Below, in pieces: positions 21,815 through 29,398 of a stretch of 32,042 nucleotides of DNA. Under the pieces are notes generated by a model that was not told the DNA's origin, searched no databases, and saw only the letters and a program-made list of their open reading frames with translations. Location: NCBI GenBank assembly GCA_031285565.1, contig JAITVY010000094.1, positions 1 to 32,042 of the forward strand, in the 5' to 3' direction. Within the stretch, counting starts at the first letter, position 1; each line of letters begins with the position of its first letter. The position numbers and the translations under genes are program-made. The DNA is from Tannerella sp. GTDB taxonomy: Bacteria > Bacteroidota > Bacteroidia > Bacteroidales > Tannerellaceae.

Positions 21815-23065
21815 ATGATAAATACTGTAATATTTGATATAGACGGGACATTGCTTGATACAGAGGTTGCTGCATTGAGTTCTTTAATTGATACGATATT
21901 AGAAGTAAAAAATGAGCGTGTTGAACTATCGGATTTAAAATTTGCATTAGGAATACCGGGAGAAGTTGCATTAAAGCAATTAGGGATTAATAATGTCGTA
22001 AATGCCAATCATATTTGGAATAAATATATGGCTAATTATTCACATAACATCCTGTTATTTGAGGGAATAGAAGATACGCTTAAAGAATTAAAGTTACAAG
22101 GCTATAAGTTAGGCATAATCACATCGAAAAAGAGGAATGAGTATAAAAAGGATTTCAGTCCTTTCGGATTAGATGATTATTTTGATACCATTATTTGCGC
22201 CGAAGATAGTGTTCGTCCGAAACCTTATCCAGACCCAATGCTTAAATACCTGGAAATATCAGGCACAAAAAAAGAGGAAGCTATTTATATCGGAGATACT
22301 GCCTACGATATGTTATGCGCATCCGATGCAAATGTTAAATTCGGATTAGCCTTATGGGGTTGCCATTCTCCGAAAAATATTCACGCCGACTATTACTTCA
22401 ATTCTCCTAAAGATATAACGTATGCCCTGTCCATTGATAAAAAGAGTCCAAACGAGTTACAATGGGCAAAGCTGGCTATGGAACTGCAATTTCTTTCACA
22501 AGGGGGAATAACCTATTCAAAAGACATTTTTGATATCGAACGGTTCGAACGAATACGGGATATTTCAGCAGAAATGATGAGTTTAGGTAGTGGATATTCT
22601 GTTGACTATGTTAAAGAAGTCTTTTGCAATGAAACAGGGTTCCAAACGCCAAAACTGGATACGAGAGCCGCTATATTTCAAGACAATAAAATATTGCTTG
22701 TCAAAGAGAGGAACGGCACATGGTCATTACCGGGAGGTTGGGTGGATGTAAACGAATCCATAAAATCCAATACGGTGAAAGAAGTGAAAGAAGAAGCAGG
22801 GCTCGACGTTATCCCTGTCAAATTGATCGCTGTTCAAGACAGGAACCGGCATAATACTCCACTTTATGCTTATGGAGTTACTAAAGCGTTTGTCTTGTGT
22901 GAAGTAGTGAGTGGCGAGTTTTCATCTAATATTGAAACAACTGAAAGTAAATATTTCAATTTAACAGAATTACCCCTTTTGGCGGAAGAGAAGAACACTC
23001 CACAACAAATAAAAATATGTTTCGATGCTTACCATAGTAAAAATTGGGAAACGGTTTTCGATTGA
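21815..23065 (+). CDS. HAD phosphatase fused to a Nudix hydrolase
   Basis: The 416-residue cytoplasmic protein joins two enzymes. Residues 1-205 are a HAD-IA (phosphoglycolate-phosphatase-like) domain: FDIDGTLLDTE (Asp8, Asp10), IITSKKRNEY, RPKPYPDP (Lys136) and YIGDTAYDM (Asp161, Asp165). Residues 213-416 are a Nudix protein with the usual N-terminal helical segment (QWAKLAMELQFLSQGGITYS, RIRDISAEMMS) and a Nudix box at 308-330, GWVDVNESIKSNTVKEVKEE, followed by AGL. In the box the usual Arg of REUxEE is Lys322, a conservative change; the metal-binding Glu323, Glu326 and Glu327 remain. The two halves are in one frame with no internal stop. A role in clearing nucleotide or sugar-phosphate products is plausible but not proven. 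Confidence 0.85.
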   Translation: MINTVIFDIDGTLLDTEVAALSSLIDTILEVKNERVELSDLKFALGIPGEVALKQLGINNVVNANHIWNKYMANYSHNILLFEGIEDTLKELKLQGYKLGIITSKKRNEYKKDFSPFGLDDYFDTIICAEDSVRPKPYPDPMLKYLEISGTKKEEAIYIGDTAYDMLCASDANVKFGLALWGCHSPKNIHADYYFNSPKDITYALSIDKKSPNELQWAKLAMELQFLSQGGITYSKDIFDIERFERIRDISAEMMSLGSGYSVDYVKEVFCNETGFQTPKLDTRAAIFQDNKILLVKERNGTWSLPGGWVDVNESIKSNTVKEVKEEAGLDVIPVKLIAVQDRNRHNTPLYAYGVTKAFVLCEVVSGEFSSNIETTESKYFNLTELPLLAEEKNTPQQIKICFDAYHSKNWETVFD

Positions 23066-23362
23066 GAATAAACCCGACATGAAGATTACAGACGCATAAC
23101 GAGTGAAAAGTCAAGTCTATTTAGTCCGTTCGCCATTGTGAAGGTTTACCTGATACAATCCAGTTCAATTTCAATCAAATACATGGATTACTTCAATTAC
23201 ATTAGTCGTTTTCTCGCAGTGGCATAATTAAAGTAAACTTTATTTCTGCACACCTGCTTAACGAAAACATTCATCGCTCTGCATTTCACAATGACGAGAC
23301 AAAAAATCCTTGACACAGCACTAACCACAAAGATAGATCACGCTACATTCAAATACATTCAT
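23066..23362. other. Intergenic, nothing recognised
   Basis: This stretch between the HAD-Nudix gene and the AraC gene contains no coding signal beyond an in-frame extension of the AraC frame (from 23291), which I do not accept. No repeat or RNA structure stands out. Confidence 0.5.
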
Positions 23363-23370
23363 TATTTTTG
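23363..23370 (+). promoter_or_regulatory. -7 element TATTTTTG of the AraC gene
   Basis: TATTTTTG matches TAnnTTTG and ends 10 bases before the ATG at 23381. It supports this start over the in-frame ATG at 23291, which lies upstream of the promoter. No -33 box is clear. Confidence 0.5.
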
Positions 23371-23380
23371 CTTCATAATA

Positions 23381-24223
23381 ATGAATGCGAATATCAGAAC
23401 ATTTGAATTTAATCCCCTCCCTATTGAAATAGAGGTTAAAGATTTGAGGTTTGCCAAAGAGTTACCAAAATTACTTGGACAACCTCATAAAGCCACTTTT
23501 TACCAATTCATATGGCTTACAGGGGGAAAAGCTACATTCCGGATTGACTTTCGGGATATACCTATACAATCAAATGAAATACTGATTATTTCAGCGGGAC
23601 AAGTTTGTCAGTTCGATACGAAATCGGATTATTCCGGTAAGATAATCCTATTCACGGAAGCTTTCTTCACAATGACGGAACTCGATTCCAACTTCCTGCA
23701 TACCTCCGAAATACTCAATCCGGTCAGTTTGAATAAAACAGTTCCTATTTGCCCGCAGCTTGCAGGAAATCTAACAACACTGCTGGATGAAGAATTGAAA
23801 CACCCTGTCGATAAATTCCAGGCAGGAATAGCCCAAAGTTTCCTGCGCGTTCTACTGCTTGAAACGGAAAGACAACTTGCTGCAAATTATTCTCCCTTGA
23901 CTAATAATATAGGACGCCTGTTTTATAATGCAGTTGAAGAGCATTTCAAAGAAAACCGCAACACTGATTTTTACGTCAACCTATTGGGCATAAATGAAAA
24001 AGCGTTATCAAAAGAAGTGAAGGCTCTTTCCGGAAAAACGCCTAAAATCTATATTGATTTACGCACCATACTTGAAGCCAAAAGATTGCTGTCATACAGC
24101 AGCTTGTCTATAAAAGAAGTCGGATACGAGCTTGGTTTTGACGAACCAACCAACTTCAATAAGTATTTCCGTAAGCATACAGGCGTAACACCAGTCCAAT
24201 TCAGAGATTCTACAATAAAATAA
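23381..24223 (+). CDS. AraC-family transcriptional regulator
   Basis: The protein (280 residues from the ATG at 23381) has an N-terminal cupin-like sensing domain (about 20-160) and a C-terminal AraC double helix-turn-helix (about 180-278). The latter contains NIGRLFYNAVEEHFKENRNT, VNLLGINEKALSKEVKALSG and the signature IKEVGYELGFDEPTNFNKYF followed by RKHTGVTPVQFR. The preferred start lies just after a -7 element. The gene directly precedes a thioredoxin-like lipoprotein gene (10-base gap), so it may control that gene and possibly the redox cassette that follows. The ligand is unknown. Confidence 0.88.
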   Translation: MNANIRTFEFNPLPIEIEVKDLRFAKELPKLLGQPHKATFYQFIWLTGGKATFRIDFRDIPIQSNEILIISAGQVCQFDTKSDYSGKIILFTEAFFTMTELDSNFLHTSEILNPVSLNKTVPICPQLAGNLTTLLDEELKHPVDKFQAGIAQSFLRVLLLETERQLAANYSPLTNNIGRLFYNAVEEHFKENRNTDFYVNLLGINEKALSKEVKALSGKTPKIYIDLRTILEAKRLLSYSSLSIKEVGYELGFDEPTNFNKYFRKHTGVTPVQFRDSTIK

Positions 24224-24233
24224 TTATTATCGC

Positions 24234-24773
24234 ATGAAAAGATTATTGCTTTTCTTCATACTGCCCGTTTCTATATTCTATTCGTGCATTAAGGACGATA
24301 AAGACATTGAAACAGAAAACTATATATTGGCAGAAGACAGTGTTCCTGTGTTTGAAATCTCAGACGGTGAAAACAGCCTGAAATCACCGGGTGACTTTCT
24401 GGGTAAGAAAACGTTATTGGTATTCTTTACAACAACCTGTTCCGATTGTAGGCGGGATATACCTTTTGCTGAGTATGCACATCTGCAGCTCGAAACACAA
24501 GGGCTAAATGTAATCACCATCGGCCGTGGCGAAACCCGGCAAACTATTAATGACTATTGGAGCGAATTGGATTTGTCAATGCCGTATTTCTCCGACATAA
24601 ACAGGGAAGTCTTTGACCTGTTTGCTAATCAGACTATTCCACGCTTTTATCTTATAGACGAGAAAGGCGTTGTAAAATGGATGTGCGTAAATGACCTCGG
24701 ATATGGAACATTTTCAAAAGAGAAAGGCGATTTATTCAATATATTGATAAAAGAGAAGTTAAACTTCAAATAA
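24234..24773 (+). CDS. Thioredoxin-like (TlpA-type) lipoprotein
   Basis: The 179-residue product has a lipoprotein signal (lipobox IFYSC, Cys18) and a thioredoxin fold of the TlpA/ResA type. The redox motif is CSDC (Cys69, Cys72) in FFTTTCSDCRRDIP, and the cis-proline loop QTIPRFYLIDEKGVVKW is intact. The protein should act as an envelope thiol-disulfide oxidoreductase, for cytochrome maturation or repair of oxidised proteins; its electron donor is not here. It starts 10 bases after the AraC gene and is probably co-transcribed with it. Confidence 0.86.
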   Translation: MKRLLLFFILPVSIFYSCIKDDKDIETENYILAEDSVPVFEISDGENSLKSPGDFLGKKTLLVFFTTTCSDCRRDIPFAEYAHLQLETQGLNVITIGRGETRQTINDYWSELDLSMPYFSDINREVFDLFANQTIPRFYLIDEKGVVKWMCVNDLGYGTFSKEKGDLFNILIKEKLNFK

Positions 24774-24853
24774 CACACCCGCTTTTTATTTCACTGTCGG
24801 AGATTTACCATCATTCGGCGCTGATGTATTATCAACACCCTTTAATCAAACTA

Positions 24854-24861
24854 TACCTTTG
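24854..24861 (+). promoter_or_regulatory. -7 element TACCTTTG for the redox cassette
   Basis: TACCTTTG matches TAnnTTTG exactly, giving a leader of about 38 bases to the ATG at 24903. No -33 box is clear. It suggests the cassette is a transcription unit separate from the AraC pair. Confidence 0.55.
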
Positions 24862-24902
24862 TATTGTTAAATAATAGAAACAATTTAAAAGTATAACATC
24901 GT

Positions 24903-25553
24903 ATGAAAAAAATCGTATTAATAGGAGCAAGCGGATTCGTAGGTTCTGCTATCCTGAATGAAGCATTGAACAGAGGTATTAAAGTTACGGCAGTAGTTCG
25001 TAGTCCTGAAGGTGTAAAAATCTCTAACCCTGATGTAACAATCGTTAAGGCAGATGTATCGGATGCCGATAAAGTAGCCGAACTATGCAATGGCGTTGAC
25101 ACTGTTATCAGCGCATATAATCCGGGATGGACTAACCCAGCCATTTATGAAGAAACACTGAAAGTGTATCCTCAAATTCTTGCAGGCGTTAAAAAAGCAG
25201 GTGTTAAAAGATTGCTTATCGTTGGTGGTGCAGGCACATTATTCGTTGCTCCTGGGCTTCGTGTAGTAGATTCCGGTGCAATACCAGCCGAAATTATGGG
25301 CGGAGTGAAATCTCTTGGTGAATTTTACCTGAATACTCTTATGAATGAAAAAGACATCGACTGGGTATTCTTCTCGCCGGCAGGCTCGCTCGAACCGGGA
25401 GAACGCACAGGCAACTACCGTTTGGGTAAAGACGACCTGATTGTAAATGATAAAGGTGAAAGTAAAATTTCCGTTCAGGACTATGCCAAAGCAATGGTAG
25501 ATGAACTGGAAACCCCGCAACATCATCAGGAAAGATTTACAATAGGTTATTGA
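24903..25553 (+). CDS. NAD(P)-binding Rossmann-fold protein (NmrA/YwnB-like)
   Basis: The 216-residue protein is a short atypical SDR of the NAD(P)H-binding type. The dinucleotide motif GASGFVGSAI lies at residues 8-17, followed by VRSPEGV (likely NADP phosphate contact), VKADVSDADKV and DTVISAYNPGW, and later VGGAGTLF and WVFFSPAGSLEPGERTG. It lacks the classical YxxxK catalytic pair, as is usual for NmrA-like members, which act as redox sensors or quinone/flavin reductases. It is the first gene of a three-gene cassette, 20 bases upstream of the flavin-reductase-like lipoprotein. The substrate is not known. Confidence 0.85.
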   Translation: MKKIVLIGASGFVGSAILNEALNRGIKVTAVVRSPEGVKISNPDVTIVKADVSDADKVAELCNGVDTVISAYNPGWTNPAIYEETLKVYPQILAGVKKAGVKRLLIVGGAGTLFVAPGLRVVDSGAIPAEIMGGVKSLGEFYLNTLMNEKDIDWVFFSPAGSLEPGERTGNYRLGKDDLIVNDKGESKISVQDYAKAMVDELETPQHHQERFTIGY

Positions 25554-25573
25554 TTTAAAATACACCGGAAATT

Positions 25574-26242
25574 ATGAAACATATAGTTTTTATATCCCTT
25601 TTCGTTGCAGCCTTCGTATTTACAGGCTGCAACGAAAGTAGCCGTCAGACGGATACAGGACAACAAGAAAATACAACAGTTACATTAACCCGCGAACAGA
25701 TACAGGCCTCTTCTTTCAATGAACTTTTTAAACAAATCACTCCACAGGAAATTTCCGAAGACGTGTTTACACTCGTAAACAAAGATCTTACGATATTGAC
25801 AGGCGGAACACCCAAACTATACAATTCAATGGTAGCAAGCTGGGGAGGTTGGGGAACACTCTTCGACAAACCCGTAACATGGTGCTTCCTGCGTTCCAAC
25901 CGTTATACACTCGAACTTATCAAAAAAGATCTGACATATACCATGAGCTATTTTGATGATGAGTATAAGGAAGATCTCATGAAATTTGGTACACAGTCCG
26001 GTCGTGATGGTAAGAAAATGGAAGAAACCAAATTGACTGCCGTGCAATCGCCTGCCGGTAATATGACATTCAAAGAAGCAAAACTGATTATTGAATGCAA
26101 ACTATTTGAAATTACTTCTGTTTCACCCGATGATTTCCAGACCGATGATGCACGCAAATTTGTTGTCGATGCCTATGCCGAAACAAATGAGTATCACAAA
26201 ATAGTTTTCGGAGAAATAACAAATGTTTGGATTCGTAAATAA
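25574..26242 (+). CDS. Flavin-reductase-like domain lipoprotein
   Basis: The 222-residue product has a lipoprotein signal (lipobox VFTGC, Cys19), a short linker, and a split-barrel flavin-reductase-like domain from about residue 50. FTLVNKDLTILTGGTPKLYN is followed by SMVASWGGWGTLFDKPVTWC, matching the FMN-binding core of that family (NxMxASWG), and later SYFDDEYKEDLMKFGTQSGR and KEAKLIIECKLFEI. Cytoplasmic relatives reduce flavins with NAD(P)H or bind FMN; the export signal is unusual for this fold. It sits between an NAD(P)-binding protein and a PNPOx-like protein, which suggests one redox process in different compartments. Confidence 0.8.
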   Translation: MKHIVFISLFVAAFVFTGCNESSRQTDTGQQENTTVTLTREQIQASSFNELFKQITPQEISEDVFTLVNKDLTILTGGTPKLYNSMVASWGGWGTLFDKPVTWCFLRSNRYTLELIKKDLTYTMSYFDDEYKEDLMKFGTQSGRDGKKMEETKLTAVQSPAGNMTFKEAKLIIECKLFEITSVSPDDFQTDDARKFVVDAYAETNEYHKIVFGEITNVWIRK

Positions 26243-26270
26243 AACATCAATAAGGCTAAGTTTCAAGGGT

Positions 26271-26702
26271 ATGAATTTAGAAAAGATATATGGTTTTTTG
26301 AAGCAAAACAGAGATATAGCCTTCGCAACAGTTGGCGACGACAAAAAACCCAAAATCAGGGTTTTCCAGATGATGAAAATAGACGAACAAGCGAATACAC
26401 TCTATTTCGCGACTTCGCCGAAAAAAGAGGTTTTTGTTCAATTGCAATCAAAACCTGCTGTCGAACTACTTGCCATGTCAGGCAATATCTCTGTACGTAT
26501 ATCCGGTGATGCCATTTTCAATGTACCAGAAGAAATATGTCAGGAAATATACAATACAAATCCTGTGCTGTCAAGGCTCTATAAAGGTTATCAAGATTTG
26601 GCATACTTCAGTGTACCAATTGCAACACTAGACTATTTCGATCTTACCACCACACCACCAACATTCATAAATTACGCCAAACAAGAAACCAATGAAAAAT
26701 GA
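26271..26702 (+). CDS. Pyridoxamine 5'-phosphate oxidase-like FMN-binding protein
   Basis: From the ATG at 26271 the product has 143 residues (MNLEKIYGFLKQNRDIAFAT, then VGDDKKPKIRVFQMMKI). A longer frame from 26223 would overlap the previous gene by 20 bases and add an unlikely leader. The fold is a PNPOx-like split barrel; motifs are RVFQMM, LYFATSPKKEVFVQLQSKPA and VELLAMSGNISVRISGDA. Such small proteins bind FMN or F420 and reduce diverse compounds; some act on nitro compounds or detoxify. It is the third gene of the cassette with the NAD(P)-binding protein and the flavin-reductase-like lipoprotein. Confidence 0.83.
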   Translation: MNLEKIYGFLKQNRDIAFATVGDDKKPKIRVFQMMKIDEQANTLYFATSPKKEVFVQLQSKPAVELLAMSGNISVRISGDAIFNVPEEICQEIYNTNPVLSRLYKGYQDLAYFSVPIATLDYFDLTTTPPTFINYAKQETNEK

Positions 26703-26706
26703 AGAA

Positions 26707-26876
26707 TAATCACTAAAACAACCAGCATCCAAAATCACTCTTCTTCGACCTCGTGTGGTGAGCCGTCAAGAGTTGAAAATGGAAAATGGAAAGTTGAAAA
26801 TTTATGTGAAAGCTAATCACTGAAACAACCAGCAGCCAAGATAACTCTTCTTTCGACCTTGTGTGATGAGCCGACA
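26707..26876. repeat. 62-bp imperfect direct repeat
   Basis: Copies at 26707-26768 and 26814-26876 share TAATCACT-AAACAACCAGCA-CCAA-AT-ACTCTTCTT-TCGACCT-GTGTG-TGAGCCG at most positions, separated by a short A-rich spacer. The unit has no recognisable reading frame. Confidence 0.75.
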
Positions 26877-26995
26877 GAGCTGTGAAGAAAAGCGTTAAGA
26901 AAAATCCGCTGTTTGAGCATTGCAGATGCGAGTTTGGATTTTTTAGATTTTCAAGCGAGCGCTGGCGAGTGAAGCACACATAGTCTTGATCTTTG

Positions 26996-27087
26996 GTTCC
27001 TTTGGATCAAGCCAAAGGGACAATAAGGAGATATCTGTACAATGTTTTAACTTTTGGTTACTCCTTTTGGATTAAGCCAAAAGTGAC
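26996..27087. repeat. Two related hairpins (CCTTTGG / CCAAAGG type)
   Basis: Stem arms at 26996-27005 and 27012-27021 pair over 10 bases with one wobble around ATCAAG. A second hairpin (27064-27070 with 27077-27083, CTTTTGG and CCAAAAG around ATTAAG) has the same design. They look like a repeated intergenic element; neither has a T-run on the plus side. The rest of 26877-27119 holds nothing I can name. Confidence 0.6.
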
Positions 27088-27120
27088 AAAAAACATAAAT
27101 AGAGATTGTCAATTTTTCGG

Positions 27121-27151
27121 TTGCACATAGCTAAATAGAGTTTTAACTTTG
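27121..27151 (+). promoter_or_regulatory. Promoter of the alkylation-repair operon
   Basis: TAACTTTG at 27144-27151 is an exact -7 match, 19 bases after TTGC at 27121-27124, which partly resembles -33 TTTG. The leader would be about 26 bases. Confidence 0.55.
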
Positions 27152-27181
27152 CAGTGAGAATGATTGATAGTTGAATAAAAT

Positions 27182-27832
27182 ATGGCTGTATATTTCCAAT
27201 ACGGAGAAAAAGAAGTTGAACACCTCAAAAGAGTAGATAAACGATTGGCGGTAGTCATCGATCAGATAGGTATGGTAAAAAGATCGGTCATTCCCGATCT
27301 CTTTACCGCACTTATACATTCCATCATCGGACAACAAATCTCGACTAAAGCACACCAAACGGTTTGGGAACGGATGGAAACAGAATTGGGTAAAATCACC
27401 CCTGCGGTTATTGACAACCTGCCATTGGAGAAATTACAGCAATTCGGCATTACATTCAAAAAAGCCGCATATATCAAATCAGTTGCACAGAAAATCATAA
27501 CAGCTGAATTTGACATCAACTCACTCTATTCGATGTCGGACGAAGAAGTTTGCGTCAGGCTATCCGAATTAGACGGCATTGGCATATGGACAGCGGAAAT
27601 GTTAATGATATTTTCCATGCAACGCCCCAATATATTGAGTTATGGCGATCTGGCTATCCTTCGGGGATTACGGATGGTCTACCATCACCGGAAAATTGAT
27701 AAAGCAAAATTCAATAAATATTGGAAACGCTATACACCTTACGCCTCTGTAGCCAGCCTGTACTTATGGGCTGTAGCTTGTGGAGCTGTTGAAGGAATGA
27801 AAGACTATGCGCCTAAAAAAACAAAACCATGA
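27182..27832 (+). CDS. DNA-3-methyladenine glycosylase (AlkA-like)
   Basis: The 216-residue protein belongs to the HhH-GPD superfamily, which excises alkylated bases such as 3-methyladenine from DNA. The helix-hairpin-helix is in LSELDGIGIWTAEMLMIFSM (about 128-147) and the catalytic Asp156 is in NILSYGDLAI; SIIGQQISTKAHQTVW near residues 47-62 is a further family segment. It lacks the N-terminal domain of E. coli AlkA and the four-cysteine cluster of endonuclease III. It heads an operon with an ABM-domain gene and Ada: the next start overlaps its stop (ATGA). This is a classic alkylation response arrangement. Confidence 0.9.
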   Translation: MAVYFQYGEKEVEHLKRVDKRLAVVIDQIGMVKRSVIPDLFTALIHSIIGQQISTKAHQTVWERMETELGKITPAVIDNLPLEKLQQFGITFKKAAYIKSVAQKIITAEFDINSLYSMSDEEVCVRLSELDGIGIWTAEMLMIFSMQRPNILSYGDLAILRGLRMVYHHRKIDKAKFNKYWKRYTPYASVASLYLWAVACGAVEGMKDYAPKKTKP

Positions 27833-28191
27833 ATAAAGACAAAGTAGTTGTAATTTTTGAAGTTAAGCCTAAAAAAGAAGGCATGGATGATTACTTAACC
27901 CATGCAGCCTACCTGAAATCAGAATTATCTAAAATGGAAGGTTTTGTGAGCGCCGAACGTTTTTCAAGCCTCAACGAAGAAGGTAAATTACTTAGCCTGT
28001 CAGTATGGGAAAATGAAGAAGCAGCAACAAAATGGCGCAATCACATCGCTCACCGGAAAAGCCAGCAGACAGGGCATAATTCCCTTTTTGAAAAATACCA
28101 TATCACTGTAGCTTCGGTTATTCGTGAATATACTGATAGCGACAGAGCAGAAGCGCCCGGTGATTCAAACGAATATTTAAATATACAATAA
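27829..28191 (+). CDS. ABM-domain (antibiotic biosynthesis monooxygenase-like) protein
   Basis: The 120-residue product fits the dimeric alpha-beta barrel ABM family: VVVIFEVKPKKEGMDDYLTH, then LSKMEGFVSAERFSSLNEEG and LSLSVWENEEAATKWRNHIA, HR-QQTGHNSLFEKYHITVA. Members oxidise quinones or degrade haem, but many are of unknown function. The start overlaps the glycosylase stop as ATGA, and Ada begins 1 base after its stop, so it belongs to the repair operon. Its tail after residue 100 is acidic and probably flexible. A role in handling alkylating or quinone-type toxins is inference from position. Confidence 0.82.
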   Translation: MNKDKVVVIFEVKPKKEGMDDYLTHAAYLKSELSKMEGFVSAERFSSLNEEGKLLSLSVWENEEAATKWRNHIAHRKSQQTGHNSLFEKYHITVASVIREYTDSDRAEAPGDSNEYLNIQ

Positions 28192-28192
28192 G

Positions 28193-29239
28193 ATGGAAAC
28201 AGAACGAGATATATTCTATAAAGCCTTTCTTGAAAGAGACAGTTCTTTTGAAGGAGTATTCGTAGTCGGAGTAAAAACAACAGGCATATTTTGCCGTCCC
28301 ACCTGCCCTGCCAAACCCAAGTTGGAAAATATCGAATTTTATACGTCGGCAAGAGAAGCCATGCTTAACGGTTACAGACCGTGCAAAGTCTGTAAACCAT
28401 TGGAAAAGATGGGGAACCCGCCTTCAGACATTAAACGGTTATTGAAATACATGGAAGAAAACCCTACAATTAAAATAAAAGATGCCGGACTGATAGAATT
28501 AGGACTGGAACCGAATCAGGTTCGCCGGTGGTTTTTGAAAAACTACAAACAAACATTTCATGCCTATCAGAGAATGTATCGGGCAAACAATGCCTTTCAA
28601 CGTTTTCAGTCCGACCAAAGTGTAACAGATGTCGCCTACGATTCGGGATACGACTCATTAAGCGGTTTCAATAGTATGTTTAAGAATATTATTGGCGCCT
28701 CTCCGCAGAAAAGTAAAGATACAAAAATTGTCAACATGGCTCATATCGAAACGGATTTGGGAATGATGATCGCAGCTGCAACCGATAAGGGTATCTGTAT
28801 GTTTGAGTTTGCCGATTACAAACTACTTGAACTCGAATTAAGGCAACTAGCTGCTTCATTCAAAGCGCCGCTCGTACAAGGCGATAATCCCCATTTTATT
28901 ACGCTCAGGGAGCAACTGGAACAATATTTCAAAGGAGAACGGAAGAATTTTGATATTCCTCTGGATCTGGTAGGTACCGAATTCCAGAAAAAAGCATGGC
29001 TCGGTCTACTGCAAATACCGTATGGTTGTACGACAACCTATGCAAAACAAGCCGAACTATTGGGTAAACCATCTGCTGTAAGAGCCGTAGCCAATGCCAA
29101 TGGGAAAAATAAAATCTCTATTATTCTACCATGCCACAGAGTTATCGGGGCAGATGGCACCCTTACCGGGTATGGCGGTGGAATCTGGCGAAAGAAAAAA
29201 CTGCTGGAGTTTGAAAAAAAGAACATAGCAGCAAAATAA
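28193..29239 (+). CDS. ada: Ada: regulator and O6-methylguanine-DNA methyltransferase
   Basis: The 348-residue protein has all three Ada modules. Residues 1-75 are the zinc domain with Cys34, Cys38, Cys64 and Cys67 (GIFCRPTCPAKP and RPCKVC), where the first cysteine accepts methyl from phosphotriesters. Residues 78-172 are an AraC-type helix-turn-helix (VTDVAYDSGYDSLSGFNSMF). Residues 183-340 are the methyltransferase, with the active Cys314 in SIILPCHRVIG and the preceding GKPSAVRAVANANGKN. It should sense and repair alkyl damage and activate its own operon. Length is close to E. coli Ada. It ends the alkA-ABM-ada operon. Confidence 0.94.
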   Translation: METERDIFYKAFLERDSSFEGVFVVGVKTTGIFCRPTCPAKPKLENIEFYTSAREAMLNGYRPCKVCKPLEKMGNPPSDIKRLLKYMEENPTIKIKDAGLIELGLEPNQVRRWFLKNYKQTFHAYQRMYRANNAFQRFQSDQSVTDVAYDSGYDSLSGFNSMFKNIIGASPQKSKDTKIVNMAHIETDLGMMIAAATDKGICMFEFADYKLLELELRQLAASFKAPLVQGDNPHFITLREQLEQYFKGERKNFDIPLDLVGTEFQKKAWLGLLQIPYGCTTTYAKQAELLGKPSAVRAVANANGKNKISIILPCHRVIGADGTLTGYGGGIWRKKKLLEFEKKNIAAK

Positions 29240-29336
29240 CAGAATAATTGAAAATCGGGCATAGCCAATTTGGAATATTGAATCCGGAATCTTAAATTTG
29301 GAATCTGAATCCCTTATATAGTTAAAACCAAATCTT

Positions 29337-29384
29337 ATGAGGAAAATATCAACCCTAGTTCTTTCATCAAGTGCATATAACTAA
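29337..29384 (+). CDS. 15-codon ORF before GH2 (possible leader or remnant)
   Basis: ATG AGG AAA begins MRKISTLVLSSSAYN and stops 14 bases before the GH2 start. It looks like the beginning of a signal peptide, so it may be the stub of a lost exported protein, or a leader peptide. Evidence for translation is lacking. Confidence 0.25.
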   Translation: MRKISTLVLSSSAYN

Positions 29385-29398
29385 TAAACCAATAAATT

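Noticed and set aside
23291..23380. 30-residue N-terminal extension of the AraC regulator
   Set aside because: The -7 element at 23363-23370 lies inside it, and the family homology begins after the later ATG.
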